A stretch of DNA of 21,956 nucleotides from a virus: IMG/VR virus record IMGVR_UViG_3300017755_000131, positions 1 to 21,956 of that record; one strand, 5' to 3'. Shown piece after piece: positions 1-7,602 of the stretch. A program made the position numbers and the translations under genes. The notes beneath the pieces are model-generated. The model worked only from the letters and a program-made list of their open reading frames with translations. It made no database searches and had not been told where the DNA came from. Position 1 is the stretch's first letter, and each line of letters starts with the position of its first letter.

Positions 1-2
1 AA

Positions 3-233
3 AAAGATTTAGAAGCTGCCAATACTTTTATAGACGGTGTGCCCAAAGGAAATATGGTCAGTCCACAAGTCCAGGAATTGTACATGTTGGTTGAATACTT
101 ATCAACTAATGTAGAAAAATTAAAAGAACAAATGGAAGCTGAGATACCTCTTATACTTAAGAATGAAATGGTCATACAGTTTCATGAAGAAAGATTAATA
201 GATTTAGAAGAAAGAAAGAATGGAAACCATTAA
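3..233 (+). CDS. Small hypothetical protein, 5' end cut by window edge
   Basis: The frame is open from the left edge of the window to the stop at 231-233, so the true start probably lies outside. A GTG at 39 is a possible internal start but has no convincing Shine-Dalgarno. The visible 77 residues are mostly helical and charged. A heptad-like stretch (VEYLSTNVEKLKEQMEAE) suggests a short coiled coil, followed by a basic tail ending in RKNGNH. The next gene starts 14 bases before this stop, so the two are probably translationally coupled. It lies just upstream of exported and lysis-related genes, in a late or virion region. No family was recognised and no function is assigned. Confidence 0.6.
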   Translation, partial: KDLEAANTFIDGVPKGNMVSPQVQELYMLVEYLSTNVEKLKEQMEAEIPLILKNEMVIQFHEERLIDLEERKNGNH

Positions 234-441
234 AGTTGTATTTGCTATACTTATGATACAGAATGGTTCTATTGTAGAAATGGTGCCTACGAAAGGCATG
301 AGTGATTGTTTAAAAACTAAACGTATTGTTGCCAGAAATATTGGTGAAGATCAAGAAGGTATTTACATGCAATGTAAAGAAGTAAAAGCAGAATTATATG
401 AAGATATGGGAAGGTTAAAGATTAAAAAACTATATGACTAA
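220..441 (+). CDS. Hypothetical 73-aa protein
   Basis: A complete short gene that starts inside the end of the previous frame and ends inside the start of the next one (8-base overlap ATGACTAA). The upstream purine-rich stretch (GAAGAAAGAAAG) can act as a weak ribosome site. The protein opens with a hydrophobic beta-like stretch (VVFAILMIQNG), then has two Cys (around residues 29 and 51) and an acidic/basic tail. The pattern KxVFAILMIxNGxIVEMVP looks like a small soluble beta fold rather than a membrane helix. The tight overlap with both neighbours supports it as real. No family recognised. Confidence 0.65.
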   Translation: METIKVVFAILMIQNGSIVEMVPTKGMSDCLKTKRIVARNIGEDQEGIYMQCKEVKAELYEDMGRLKIKKLYD

Positions 442-1165
442 AAGTATTATAATAGCTGTAGTAATTACAGTATGTATGTTGTGGGGCTTTAGTGCTTTGA
501 TGAATTCTGCTATGGCAGATGTAACTGGTGCTGGCTCTACTACCAATACACAAAACACTACTGGATCATCAGCTAGCAACACAGCAATTACAGGTGGCTA
601 TCATAGTGAGGCTACAACTAATTATCAAGATGGTTCATCTTCTAATTCAACTACAAATAACAATACTACAAATACTAATAACAGTTATACTGGTGATAGT
701 AGAGTAGTGCCTTCAGCTTCTGCACCTAGCATATCGGCTATGTCACAAGATTTATGTGTGGTTGGAGTGTCTGGTGGCATTCAAAAGTTTGGATTAGGTG
801 CCAGTGTTGGCATTACAAAACGTGATATGAACTGTGAAAGAATGAAACTATCTAAATTATTATATGATTTCAATATGAAAGTTGCAGCTGTATCTATACT
901 ATGTCAAGATGCTAGAGTGTTTCAAGCTATGGAACATGCAGGAACTCCATGCCCATTCCAAGGTAAGATTGGAGATGCCGCTAGAGAAGAGTGGAATAAG
1001 TATGATAAACAACGACCAGATTATGAAGAATATGTGGCAGCATTACGTTACATGGAAAGAGTAGACAATAAAATAACACAACAATTAGAAGCAGAGGATG
1101 CCCCTGACGATGCTCAAATTATTACAGATAGTAACGGTAACATTATTAAGCTCGGCAATAACTAA
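434..1165 (+). CDS. Exported Ser/Thr/Asn-rich protein
   Basis: 243 aa. The N-terminus is a basic residue followed by a hydrophobic core (residues 5-23) and a small-residue site (NSAMA-D, about residue 28), a good signal peptide. Residues 30-90 are almost entirely Ser, Thr, Asn and Gly, a low-complexity linker. The rest (about 100-243) is a compact domain with conserved-looking Cys (DLCVVG, MNCERMKL, ILCQDARVF, TPCPF) and a helical charged C-terminus. The four cysteines fit an exported, oxidised protein. It sits directly before a second exported protein and the lysozyme gene, so a role in the host envelope, adsorption or the virion exterior is possible. Function is inferred only from position and signal peptide. 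Confidence 0.75.
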   Translation: MTKSIIIAVVITVCMLWGFSALMNSAMADVTGAGSTTNTQNTTGSSASNTAITGGYHSEATTNYQDGSSSNSTTNNNTTNTNNSYTGDSRVVPSASAPSISAMSQDLCVVGVSGGIQKFGLGASVGITKRDMNCERMKLSKLLYDFNMKVAAVSILCQDARVFQAMEHAGTPCPFQGKIGDAAREEWNKYDKQRPDYEEYVAALRYMERVDNKITQQLEAEDAPDDAQIITDSNGNIIKLGNN

Positions 1166-2873
1166 AGCAGACACAGTAATAGTTATACCAGATACCCCAA
1201 ATGTAGGAGATACAACCACAGTTACAACTGTCACTACAGGTAATCCTGTAACGACTAACAATTTACTTTCACAAGATTGGATTGATGGTAGCTGGGTTGG
1301 CACAATGTTTCCTGACTCATCAGATATAAATGAGAATACTTGGTTGACTGGTAAAGATGGCAAGTATGCAGAGACTACACTAAACTCTGAAGATTATGTA
1401 ACAATAGAAGAGTTGCAACAAGGATTTACATCTAGCTTTGGTGCACAAATAAGATGGTGGAATAATGTTGAGTCTACTGTAACCATGACTCAATCTATTA
1501 GTAATGGTATCGACAGCACTACACAGAGCACAACTTTTGAAGACACAACAAACTCTAGCTATCAGGTAAATCCATACGGCAATACTTTAATAATGAACCC
1601 TGATGCCGATATGACGCATGGCACTGCAACATATAGATTTGATTTTAATATACAGGGTAATAAAAACTATAACGGAGGCCATGCAGGTGTCGATGTACGA
1701 GATCCTACAGCAGTCATAGATTATACGGCACTTAGTTCTACTACAGTTACTACAGTAGAATATTGTTGGCAAAAGAATCCACCAACGTGTCCTGGACAAG
1801 ACGAGATAGATATTGTTGAAGACATTATAGATGACATTGATACTATTATTTATGATATACCTGATGATTTCTTTGATCCAGAGCCTATACCAATAGAGAT
1901 TGACTACTCATTCAATCCTGATTTGTTTGAAGAAGAAGAGTTTGATATACAAGATGACTATATAATAGCTGACGAATTTTTTTTTGAAGACGATTACTAT
2001 CAAGATGACTTTTACGAAGACATTGAATTGGCATACGTTCCTGAAACAAGTATCGACATGGATATGGATGTAGAAGTGTTTGAAGAAATGCCACTTATAG
2101 AAGAAGTTTATGAAGCGATACCTGAAGACATGTTTGCAGAAGAATTTACAGAAGACATGCAAGAAGAATTTATTGAAGATGTTGAAGAATATTTTGAGGA
2201 GGATATAAATGCCAACGTTATTGAAGATCCTATGGAAACAGGATCAGGTGCTGAACTTGCAGAAGGAACTACAACCATGGATGCCGATGAGGAGTTTGTT
2301 GAAGTGGCTGAAGAAGTTATTGAAGAAGTTATTGAAGAAGAGCCAACAGAAGAGATAGCAAGTGAAATTGAAGAGCAACCCAGTAGCGAAGAGCCTATTG
2401 CAAACGAACCAGAACCAGCAACAGAAGTTGCCGAACAAGAAGAAGCAATCGAGGAACCAGTTAAAGCAGAACCTAAAGGAGACATGGAAATTGATTTAGA
2501 TGTTAAGGTTGCAAAACTTGAAGAGGCTATAAAATCTAAAATAAAAGATGTGTCTCAACAAGTAAATGCTACACTAACCGTTGTAAATGAAATAGTTAGT
2601 CGTGAGATGATATCACAACAACCTGACATGTCATCTTACTTTACTGCTAACTTAGCATTGTTTGATACAAGGCAGTTACCATCTGGCAATCAAGATTTCT
2701 TTTTACAAAGTAGCCTTGATAGCTACAGCAAACCTATTTATGTTGCACAAGCAAACATAGCAGGTACAGATCCAGTTGTACAGTATCAAATTAAAGTACA
2801 AAAAGCAAAAACAAAAACAGATAACGCATATAGAAAATTAAAGGAGTTATTAAATGCAAGGAATGTTCAATAA
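1098..2873 (+). CDS. Large acidic exported protein, overlaps previous gene by 68 bp
   Basis: 591 aa. Residues 1-25 form a signal peptide (hydrophobic LLQIVTVTLLSSA, then ITKADT). The ATG at 1098 or the in-frame ATG at 1110 both keep it intact, so the start must lie inside the preceding gene. Residues 26-235 are Thr-rich with alternating hydrophobics (TTTVTTVTTGNPVTT), suggesting beta structure, with two Cys near CWQKNPPTC. Residues 240-450 are extremely acidic, dominated by E and D with F, Y and I at intervals. Residues 460-591 are helical and more basic (VKVAKLEEAIKSKIKDV and a Lys-rich tail). The acidic block could bind Ca2+ or other cations. Not recognised; possibly an envelope- or fibre-associated late protein. 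Real coding is supported by the signal peptide and the well-formed C-terminus. Confidence 0.75.
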   Translation: MPLTMLKLLQIVTVTLLSSAITKADTVIVIPDTPNVGDTTTVTTVTTGNPVTTNNLLSQDWIDGSWVGTMFPDSSDINENTWLTGKDGKYAETTLNSEDYVTIEELQQGFTSSFGAQIRWWNNVESTVTMTQSISNGIDSTTQSTTFEDTTNSSYQVNPYGNTLIMNPDADMTHGTATYRFDFNIQGNKNYNGGHAGVDVRDPTAVIDYTALSSTTVTTVEYCWQKNPPTCPGQDEIDIVEDIIDDIDTIIYDIPDDFFDPEPIPIEIDYSFNPDLFEEEEFDIQDDYIIADEFFFEDDYYQDDFYEDIELAYVPETSIDMDMDVEVFEEMPLIEEVYEAIPEDMFAEEFTEDMQEEFIEDVEEYFEEDINANVIEDPMETGSGAELAEGTTTMDADEEFVEVAEEVIEEVIEEEPTEEIASEIEEQPSSEEPIANEPEPATEVAEQEEAIEEPVKAEPKGDMEIDLDVKVAKLEEAIKSKIKDVSQQVNATLTVVNEIVSREMISQQPDMSSYFTANLALFDTRQLPSGNQDFFLQSSLDSYSKPIYVAQANIAGTDPVVQYQIKVQKAKTKTDNAYRKLKELLNARNVQ

Positions 2874-3132
2874 ATTATCAGCATATGCCGCACTTATTGG
2901 TGTGATTGGTGCCATCGGTGGTGGCTTCATGGCATGGGGTGAGTTTAATAATCGTATAGCACAGCTAGAGAATAAAGAATTTATAGTCAATGAGACTGTA
3001 GATCTATCAGGAATCATTAAAGAAATAGAAGCTATTAAAGGTGATATTAAAATTAATGGTGCAGCATTAGAGTATCTTGATGCAAAGATAGAAGAGATAA
3101 AGGCTTTGCAATCAAATCCCCTGTTAAATTAG
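2854..3132 (+). CDS. Small membrane protein with coiled coil
   Basis: 92 aa. A Shine-Dalgarno (AAAGGAG) precedes the ATG, which lies 20 bases inside the previous gene. Residues 8-28 are a glycine- and alanine-rich transmembrane helix (YAALIGVIGAIGGGFMAWG). Residues 30-88 are a charged helix with heptad character, and the C-terminus is short and polar. One N-terminal membrane helix plus a coiled coil, next to a lysozyme gene, would suit a spanin-like or holin-like lysis factor, but no diagnostic motif proves this. It could equally be a small virion membrane-channel protein. Confidence 0.7.
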   Translation: MQGMFNKLSAYAALIGVIGAIGGGFMAWGEFNNRIAQLENKEFIVNETVDLSGIIKEIEAIKGDIKINGAALEYLDAKIEEIKALQSNPLLN

Positions 3133-3140
3133 GAGTATAT

Positions 3141-4808
3141 ATGGTAGACACATTAGCACCAAAAAAAGTATTTAGCCAAAGAGATCTGGATAAAAGTTTA
3201 GTATCTGCATCTCCTACTACACAAAGTATTTTATCTCCATCAAAAAGTGTATTAGAAAGTTCTCCTAATCCTACTACTCAAAATGATTTACTAAGTAAGC
3301 CACAATTAGATTATGTCATAGATCAAAATGAAATATTTAATATGATGCAGAATGTAAAAAAACAATCTCAAGCTATGGTTAGTGAAACAAATCAAACTGT
3401 TAGATCTTCTGAAGAAATTACAAAAGAGAAACAAACAGGAGAGCGTGCACAAAGAGAAACTCCTCAAGGTCAAGGATTAGTTATGAGACCTGTAGAATAT
3501 GCAGCTAATGGGGTTAAGGACAAAGAAGTAAGTGGTCCAATTTTAGTTGGTGAAAAAGGGGCAGAGCTTGTAGTGCCTACTGGAGAAGGAAAGGTTAGTA
3601 TATTAGATGCAAAAACTACAAATGGACTTATGCAATACCCAGGTTATGATGATGAAATGATAACTACAAAAGAAGTTGCTCCAGAATTAAATAAGCCAAT
3701 GTTTAAAAAGAAAGAAAAAGAAAAAAACTTTAGAGGTGGCAGTAAAAATTTTAGAAATCAAGAAGAATTTATTCCTATAACACGAGCAGATGAAGACGAA
3801 AATTTTCTGGACTATATGAAAAGTGTGGAAAATCCAAAGCTCTCATCTGGAAATTTAAAAATGCTTAAGCATAAGTCAGCAGAAGGCGGTCAAGATACTG
3901 TTGGATATGGGCATAAACTTACAGATAAAGAAATTAAAACTGGTAAGATATATGGGTATGATATAGACAGTCTAACATTAGAAGATGTAAATGAAATTTT
4001 AAAATTAGATTTAAGTAAAGCCTACGCATCACTATCAGAAAAATTTGGAAAAGATTTTGCAGACCTTGATGATAGAAGAAAACAAATGGCTATAGATTTT
4101 CAATTTAATTTAGGAGGGTTAGAAAAATTTCCTATATTTACTGAGGCTTTATTTGCTGGTGATGAAGCTATCATGAAAAAAGAATATGAGAGATCTTTTG
4201 AAGACCCACGATCTGGTGAAATGAAACTTTTAAAAGATAGGAATAAAAAATTTAGAAGAGAGTTTCTTGATGCTTACAGCCAGTCTCTAATGGGAAATAC
4301 AATAAGAAAAGCAGAGAAAGGTGCATCAGGAGTAGACATAGGTAAGGCAGAACCAGCAGGATTCTTTTTTAGAAATCCTAGGACTCCAGATAAACCATCT
4401 GGTCTAGAACAATTGTTTGGGTTTATGTCTAAAGATAAAGATAAACCTTTAGGCGGATCTCCTGGTGGATCTCGTGTCAATAGTATAGTAGAAAATCCAG
4501 TATCTTTACCGACTGATGAAAAAGAACCATTTGATCCTAATAAATTATATGATCCTGATAGTGTTACTGGTATTAGTATAGATTATTTTTATGATAATTT
4601 AGAGGAAATGGTTGAGTACTCTCTTAAACAAAAGATGGGAGAAGATTACAACCCTACTTTTGAAGAGAAGCAAGCCGAGAGAGAAGATCTTATGGGTAGA
4701 TATGATGCATATTTTGATATGCAATTACAAGATACTGATGAAGAAGTGGAAAAAAGAAATTTTGATGAAAGAAATGAAGGAGACCCAGGCTATATAACCG
4801 GGGTCTAA
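3141..4808 (+). CDS. GH24-like lysozyme domain protein, virion-associated lysin candidate
   Basis: 555 aa, preceded by AGGAG seven bases before the ATG. Residues 1-110 are disordered and polar. Residues 131-155 read GPILVGEKGAELVVP, a motif known from tail tape-measure and related virion proteins. Residues about 222-370 form a lysozyme-like domain: HKSAEGG with candidate catalytic Glu248, then DTVGYGHKLT (251-261), matching the T-x-G-x-G-H segment of T4/P22-type lysozymes, and later AIDFQFNLGGLEKFP (317-331), the packing helix of the family. The loop between Glu and Thr is shorter than in T4 lysozyme, so the usual Asp20 equivalent is missing or replaced. The C-terminal 190 residues are charged and unrecognised. 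The length and the tape-measure-like motif argue for a structural lysin that opens peptidoglycan at entry rather than a simple endolysin. Confidence 0.75.
   Translation: MVDTLAPKKVFSQRDLDKSLVSASPTTQSILSPSKSVLESSPNPTTQNDLLSKPQLDYVIDQNEIFNMMQNVKKQSQAMVSETNQTVRSSEEITKEKQTGERAQRETPQGQGLVMRPVEYAANGVKDKEVSGPILVGEKGAELVVPTGEGKVSILDAKTTNGLMQYPGYDDEMITTKEVAPELNKPMFKKKEKEKNFRGGSKNFRNQEEFIPITRADEDENFLDYMKSVENPKLSSGNLKMLKHKSAEGGQDTVGYGHKLTDKEIKTGKIYGYDIDSLTLEDVNEILKLDLSKAYASLSEKFGKDFADLDDRRKQMAIDFQFNLGGLEKFPIFTEALFAGDEAIMKKEYERSFEDPRSGEMKLLKDRNKKFRREFLDAYSQSLMGNTIRKAEKGASGVDIGKAEPAGFFFRNPRTPDKPSGLEQLFGFMSKDKDKPLGGSPGGSRVNSIVENPVSLPTDEKEPFDPNKLYDPDSVTGISIDYFYDNLEEMVEYSLKQKMGEDYNPTFEEKQAEREDLMGRYDAYFDMQLQDTDEEVEKRNFDERNEGDPGYITGV
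4781..4806. terminator. Hairpin between convergent genes
   Basis: The arms AGACCCAGG and CCGGGGTCT pair, with one internal mismatch, around an eight-base AT loop. The stem covers the last codons of the lysozyme gene, whose stop is at 4806-4808. The - strand gene ends at 4813. T-rich but interrupted sequence follows on the + side. It is placed to stop transcription from both directions where the two modules converge. The weak T-tract lowers confidence. Confidence 0.45.
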
Positions 4809-4812
4809 TTCT

Positions 4813-5193
4813 TTACTCTTTAATCTTATAGGGATCTGTACTTAGCTTCGGAACTTTGCCTTCAAATTTTTCACCTGCTAATATACTTTCTATATTTTTT
4901 TGTAGATAAGTTACAGCAGAACCTATGATAGAATCTTTAGTAAAAGTTTCTGCTATCTCTTTAAGACTACATCCATACTGTAATAATAAAGATACTGCTT
5001 TACCAGATGCTCGGAGCTCTCTATCCAAAGTACTTTCATTTGGTTTTATCTTAACCCAAATAGCCATAGGTGTTATGCCTTGTGCACTTACTGTGTAGTC
5101 TACAATAGCTACAACTCTTCTGTCGTCAATGTCCATACGGACTGTATTACTTCTCATTCTATTTGGTACCTCTAATCTTGCCACGTTATCCAT
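4813..5193 (-). CDS. TSCPD-like small protein (similar to C-terminal domain of B12-dependent ribonucleotide reductase)
   Basis: 126 aa. RLEVPNRMRSNTVRM opens the protein like standalone TSCPD proteins of alphaproteobacteria (RLPNRR...). Residues 55-105 (LDRELRASGKAVSLLLQYG, then CSLKEIAETFT) resemble the end of class II ribonucleotide reductase NrdJ, where an AVSxxLQYGxxLEE helix pair is typical. The catalytic reductase domain is absent, so this is an orphan accessory domain, not a working reductase. A role in nucleotide metabolism or regulation of the host reductase is inference. The ATG overlaps the upstream stop as TAATG, with GAAAGG in front, so it is the last gene of the operon. Confidence 0.55.
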   Translation of the reverse strand: MDNVARLEVPNRMRSNTVRMDIDDRRVVAIVDYTVSAQGITPMAIWVKIKPNESTLDRELRASGKAVSLLLQYGCSLKEIAETFTKDSIIGSAVTYLQKNIESILAGEKFEGKVPKLSTDPYKIKE

Positions 5194-5417
5194 TATAACC
5201 TTTCTATTAAATCTTTTATTTCGTAATTAAGTTTTTCAGCATTGCTTTTGCAATGTCTGATTACCGCAGATAAAATGTTAGCATGAAATTTTTCTTGTAT
5301 ACTATCAAGTTCTTTATGCACAACACTTGGATCTGGGTAATCAAGATTGATTGCTATCTCATTTGCACCAGTCAAAGAGACATTCATTCCAAACAGATGT
5401 GAATTATTTTTTTGCAT
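5193..5417 (-). CDS. Hypothetical 74-aa protein
   Basis: Starts 14 bases inside the upstream gene and ends in a TAATG overlap with the downstream one, a strong sign of coupled translation. The N-terminal third is beta-like (MNVSLTGANEIAINLDYPDP). The rest is one amphipathic helix with a Cys (IRHCKSNAEKLNYEIKDLIERL). No family recognised. Confidence 0.65.
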   Translation of the reverse strand: MQKNNSHLFGMNVSLTGANEIAINLDYPDPSVVHKELDSIQEKFHANILSAVIRHCKSNAEKLNYEIKDLIERL

Positions 5418-5637
5418 CTGAATTTTTTGCTACAAAGTCAGCACCGATGTTTGGATCTAATTCTCTCAAACCTTTTGATAATACTTCAATGCCTTGAACT
5501 ACTTCTCCATAAGGTCTAGTAAATAAATATCTTAGTATGCTCTGTACTTGAGATCCAGATATTATATATTGTTTGTCCATTTGCTGTTGATGTGCAGCCA
5601 TCGCTGCCATCTCTTCATTTTGTTTAGCTTCCGCCAT
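5404..5637 (-). CDS. Hypothetical 77-aa protein
   Basis: A strong Shine-Dalgarno (AAAGGAG) lies eight bases before the ATG. The N-terminus is a Met/Ala/Gln-rich helix (residues 1-22), then a small helical domain with YLFTRPYGEVVQGIEVLSKGL. The pattern looks like a small helical DNA- or protein-binding domain, but no specific family is recognised. First of three overlapping genes that end the operon. Confidence 0.7.
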   Translation of the reverse strand: MAEAKQNEEMAAMAAHQQQMDKQYIISGSQVQSILRYLFTRPYGEVVQGIEVLSKGLRELDPNIGADFVAKNSDAKK

Positions 5638-5666
5638 TTTTTATCTCCTTTATTAAATTTTTTCTT

Positions 5667-5765
5667 TCATAGATGCTCAAATATAAACACATTTGAGTCT
5701 CCTAATAGTAACACCCTAGCCAATACTACATTCTCTTGTACGCTTAGATATGGGCGTTTAAACAT
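5667..5765 (-). CDS. Possible 32-aa peptide
   Basis: An open frame of 32 codons fills the gap between the DUF3310 gene and the 77-aa gene. The peptide begins MFKRPYLSVQENVV and continues with a hydrophobic run (VLARVLLLG), so it may be a short amphipathic or membrane-interacting peptide. There is no clear Shine-Dalgarno, and the ATG lies 14 bases after the upstream stop. Its 3' part overlaps a 7-bp hairpin (CTCAAAT/ATTTGAG, 5678-5699). Coding status is uncertain. Confidence 0.35.
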   Translation of the reverse strand: MFKRPYLSVQENVVLARVLLLGDSNVFIFEHL

Positions 5766-5778
5766 GATTTGCTATGTT

Positions 5779-6036
5779 TTATGCATCTGGGTACTCCTTT
5801 TGTTGTGTTTCTACGTCTTGCTCTAAAACTTCTACAATTAATCTCTTTAAGTACCACTCTGCCTTTTCTAAATCTTGAACAGGCTGTCCTTTATACTTAT
5901 ACCTAGCCATGTATTTCATACATGCACCTTTAAGATAACCGTGAAATTCTTCAGTAGTCATAGATTCTTTGATAAGATCTATAGTCTCAGTTTTAGACTG
6001 TCTATAATGCTCTGGAAAATTTACATCATCTGCCAT
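5779..6036 (-). CDS. DUF3310 protein (T7 gp1.7-like nucleotide kinase family)
   Basis: 85 aa. The family pattern is clear: FPEHYRQSKTETIDLI near residue 7, a central GYLKGACMKYMARYKYKG, and DLEKAEWYLKRLI. This matches DUF3310 (P-x-HY, then GxxxGNxxKYxxR, then DLxKAxxYLxxL). In phage T7 this fold is gp1.7, a nucleoside-monophosphate kinase that makes T7 sensitive to dideoxythymidine. AGGAGG lies 12 bases before the ATG, inside the upstream gene, with an 11-base overlap. It probably helps supply nucleotides for phage DNA synthesis. Activity is inferred from the family, not shown here. Confidence 0.8.
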   Translation of the reverse strand: MADDVNFPEHYRQSKTETIDLIKESMTTEEFHGYLKGACMKYMARYKYKGQPVQDLEKAEWYLKRLIVEVLEQDVETQQKEYPDA

Positions 6037-6766
6037 ATCTTTTCTTTACCTCCTGGATATTAACAGTTTCAATATCATACTCTCCACCTTTTACATTACG
6101 TTTAACTATAAGTCCACTCCACCATAGTCTCTGAGTATTATATGCGTATGCTTCTCTGTGTGTCAAGTAGCAACCTGCAGATAATCCCATAATTTTTTTA
6201 CCAGATGGCTTAGATGCAATAGCATAATCTAGTAGATGAGAATGCCCAACAGTAGATGATACTTTATTTTTATTAACCAATGCCCTGGCCATGTTCTCTC
6301 CAGAGATAGCTGTACCCATAACACCACTAGGAAAATTATGTGAATAGTATACACCATCTATGACTGCAGGATATCTGTAATCATAGGTATGCCATCCATA
6401 CTCTGGGTACTTTAGATCTTCTATAGTCATGTGCCCTTCAAGCTCTGGATTATCTTCTACCATACGAAGTATACGATCTTCATGATTACCCAATAGCATG
6501 TGCATTTCAGCATCATGCTTTCCAATACCATCATTAAACTTCTGTAGTGCATCATGTGTATGCTCTACATCTTTTTTGTATCTTCTACCTTCAAATGATT
6601 TTTTCTTTCTATCGTAGCTAGACATAGAGTCCATACTTGCAAAGTCTCCCATACAAATTACTTTATCTACCTTTAAGTCTCTAGCCATTCTACCTGCCCA
6701 AGTAAATCTTTCATTGCTGGCATGAGGTGTGCAATGGGGGTCTCCTATTACTAAGTGTGTTGTCAT
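6026..6766 (-). CDS. Calcineurin-like metallophosphoesterase
   Basis: 246 aa. The metal-binding blocks are present in order: GDPH (D9, H11), MGDFAS (D41), LLGNHEDR (N94, H95), YSHNF (H143) and VGHSH (H175, H177). The length fits small phage phosphoesterases. The substrate cannot be read from the sequence; relatives act on phosphodiesters or nucleotides. The gene is preceded by AAAGGA, and its ATG overlaps the upstream stop as TAATG, so it belongs to the nucleotide and replication operon. Confidence 0.85.
   Translation of the reverse strand: MTTHLVIGDPHCTPHASNERFTWAGRMARDLKVDKVICMGDFASMDSMSSYDRKKKSFEGRRYKKDVEHTHDALQKFNDGIGKHDAEMHMLLGNHEDRILRMVEDNPELEGHMTIEDLKYPEYGWHTYDYRYPAVIDGVYYSHNFPSGVMGTAISGENMARALVNKNKVSSTVGHSHLLDYAIASKPSGKKIMGLSAGCYLTHREAYAYNTQRLWWSGLIVKRNVKGGEYDIETVNIQEVKKRYGR
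6137..6166 (-). promoter_or_regulatory. Candidate internal sigma70 promoter
   Basis: TTGACA, 18 bases, TATAAT on the - strand inside the phosphoesterase gene. Both hexamers are perfect. The predicted transcript would start about 100 bases before the DUF3310 gene. The hexamers also encode ordinary codons, so chance is possible, but the same motif recurs through the window before gene starts. Confidence 0.5.
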
Positions 6767-7059
6767 TAATGTAAATCCTTTTTGTTTTTAAATTCTATTA
6801 AATCAAATACATTATCTGTATCATCTTGTCCATTAGGTTCTAGTATACTACTTTCAAAAGCCATAACTCCTTTTTCATATAGTACATCGGGCTGATCAAT
6901 AGCCATCTTTACCATTCCCTTTGCAATGTAAGTGGCTATGTCACGTTCACTATCAGGTTTAGAATCTATTATACCTAGACTAAATCCATTCTCATGTGGC
7001 GTAATAATTACAGACACTGATGTAAAGAGATCTATATTTATATCATCTTTGTTGCTCAT
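6766..7059 (-). CDS. Hypothetical 97-aa protein
   Basis: The start overlaps the previous stop as ATGA and the end overlaps the next start as TAATG, so it is part of one translated unit. The N-terminal half is beta-like (SVSVIITPHENGFSLGII) and is followed by a helix (DIATYIAKGMVKMAI). The C-terminus is acidic, then basic. No family recognised. Confidence 0.7.
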   Translation of the reverse strand: MSNKDDINIDLFTSVSVIITPHENGFSLGIIDSKPDSERDIATYIAKGMVKMAIDQPDVLYEKGVMAFESSILEPNGQDDTDNVFDLIEFKNKKDLH

Positions 7060-7238
7060 ACTAGCCCCATCAATTCATCAATACCCTTTACTTCTTCATC
7101 ATCTGCAGGCTTGCCTTCTTTTAAAAGTTTTTCTTTTTTATTATTTAGCATAGCTATTGTCTCTGCTACTTCTTTATCCTGTTCTTCTTTCATAAGCTCT
7201 ATGTCTTCATCAGAAAGATTAGCTGGAAATGTTACCAT
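7056..7238 (-). CDS. Hypothetical 60-aa acidic helical protein
   Basis: A very good AAAGGAG lies seven bases before the ATG. The protein is almost wholly charged helix (LSDEDIELMKEEQDKEVAE, then NNKKEKLLKEG) with a short hydrophobic end. A promoter lies just upstream at 7265-7292, so it opens a sub-operon. The pattern suits a small DNA-mimic or partner-binding protein, but this is only impression. No family recognised. Confidence 0.7.
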   Translation of the reverse strand: MVTFPANLSDEDIELMKEEQDKEVAETIAMLNNKKEKLLKEGKPADDEEVKGIDELMGLV

Positions 7239-7239
7239 A

Positions 7240-7602
7240 TTATTCTCCTTTGTTTGTTTGTTTCATAATACCTATAAATGATACACAGTCAAGTACTATG
7301 AGGGGTTTCCTGCCATTCATTTTTAAAACTACGGCAGGTTCTAGTTTAGAATTTGAAATAGATTGATCATAAGCATCATACAATCCTTTCCATGTTTCTT
7401 TATTCTTACATTCAATAGAGAATGGGAATAACTTTTGGGCTTTTTCAGATAGTTTGATGTCTATACCAGACTCTCCCATGATAGCACACCATACATCTGT
7501 ATCTACTTTTAAGCTAGGGAATGCACCAAGTAGTGCATCCCTAACCCAGTTTTGAAGCCTTCGCCCCTTGGCTTTTCTACTGCGTACACTAGAAGCCATC
7601 AT
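7240..7602 (-). CDS. PD-(D/E)XK nuclease, resolvase-like
   Basis: 120 aa. A basic N-terminus (RSRKAKGRRLQNWVRDAL) is followed by ESGIDIK (Glu44, Asp48) and IECKNKE (Glu64, Lys66), the D-x(n)-E-x-K signature of the PD-(D/E)XK fold, then beta strands (PAVVLKMNGRKPLIVLD). Size and layout resemble Holliday-junction resolvases and small phage endonucleases; it is not clearly the T7 gp3 family. Its ATG overlaps the upstream nuclease by 14 bases (AAGGG in front). It probably resolves branched DNA during replication and packaging. Confidence 0.65.
   Translation of the reverse strand: MMASSVRSRKAKGRRLQNWVRDALLGAFPSLKVDTDVWCAIMGESGIDIKLSEKAQKLFPFSIECKNKETWKGLYDAYDQSISNSKLEPAVVLKMNGRKPLIVLDCVSFIGIMKQTNKGE
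7265..7292 (-). promoter_or_regulatory. Sigma70-type promoter for the 7238 gene
   Basis: TTGACT, 16 bases, TATTAT on the - strand, lying in the last codons of the resolvase-like gene. The predicted start near 7258 leaves a 20-base leader with the AAAGGAG site of the next gene. The same TTGACT-N16 form recurs at 17631-17658 and 19924-19951. Confidence 0.6.

Noticed and set aside
1085-1363. 92-codon - strand frame opposite two late genes
   Set aside because: Val/Thr-rich mirror of Thr-rich coding sequence; no start signal.
2108-2485. Ser-rich open frame on the - strand opposite the acidic gene
   Set aside because: It mirrors the GAA/GAT-rich codons of the acidic block; no ribosome site and no protein-like pattern.
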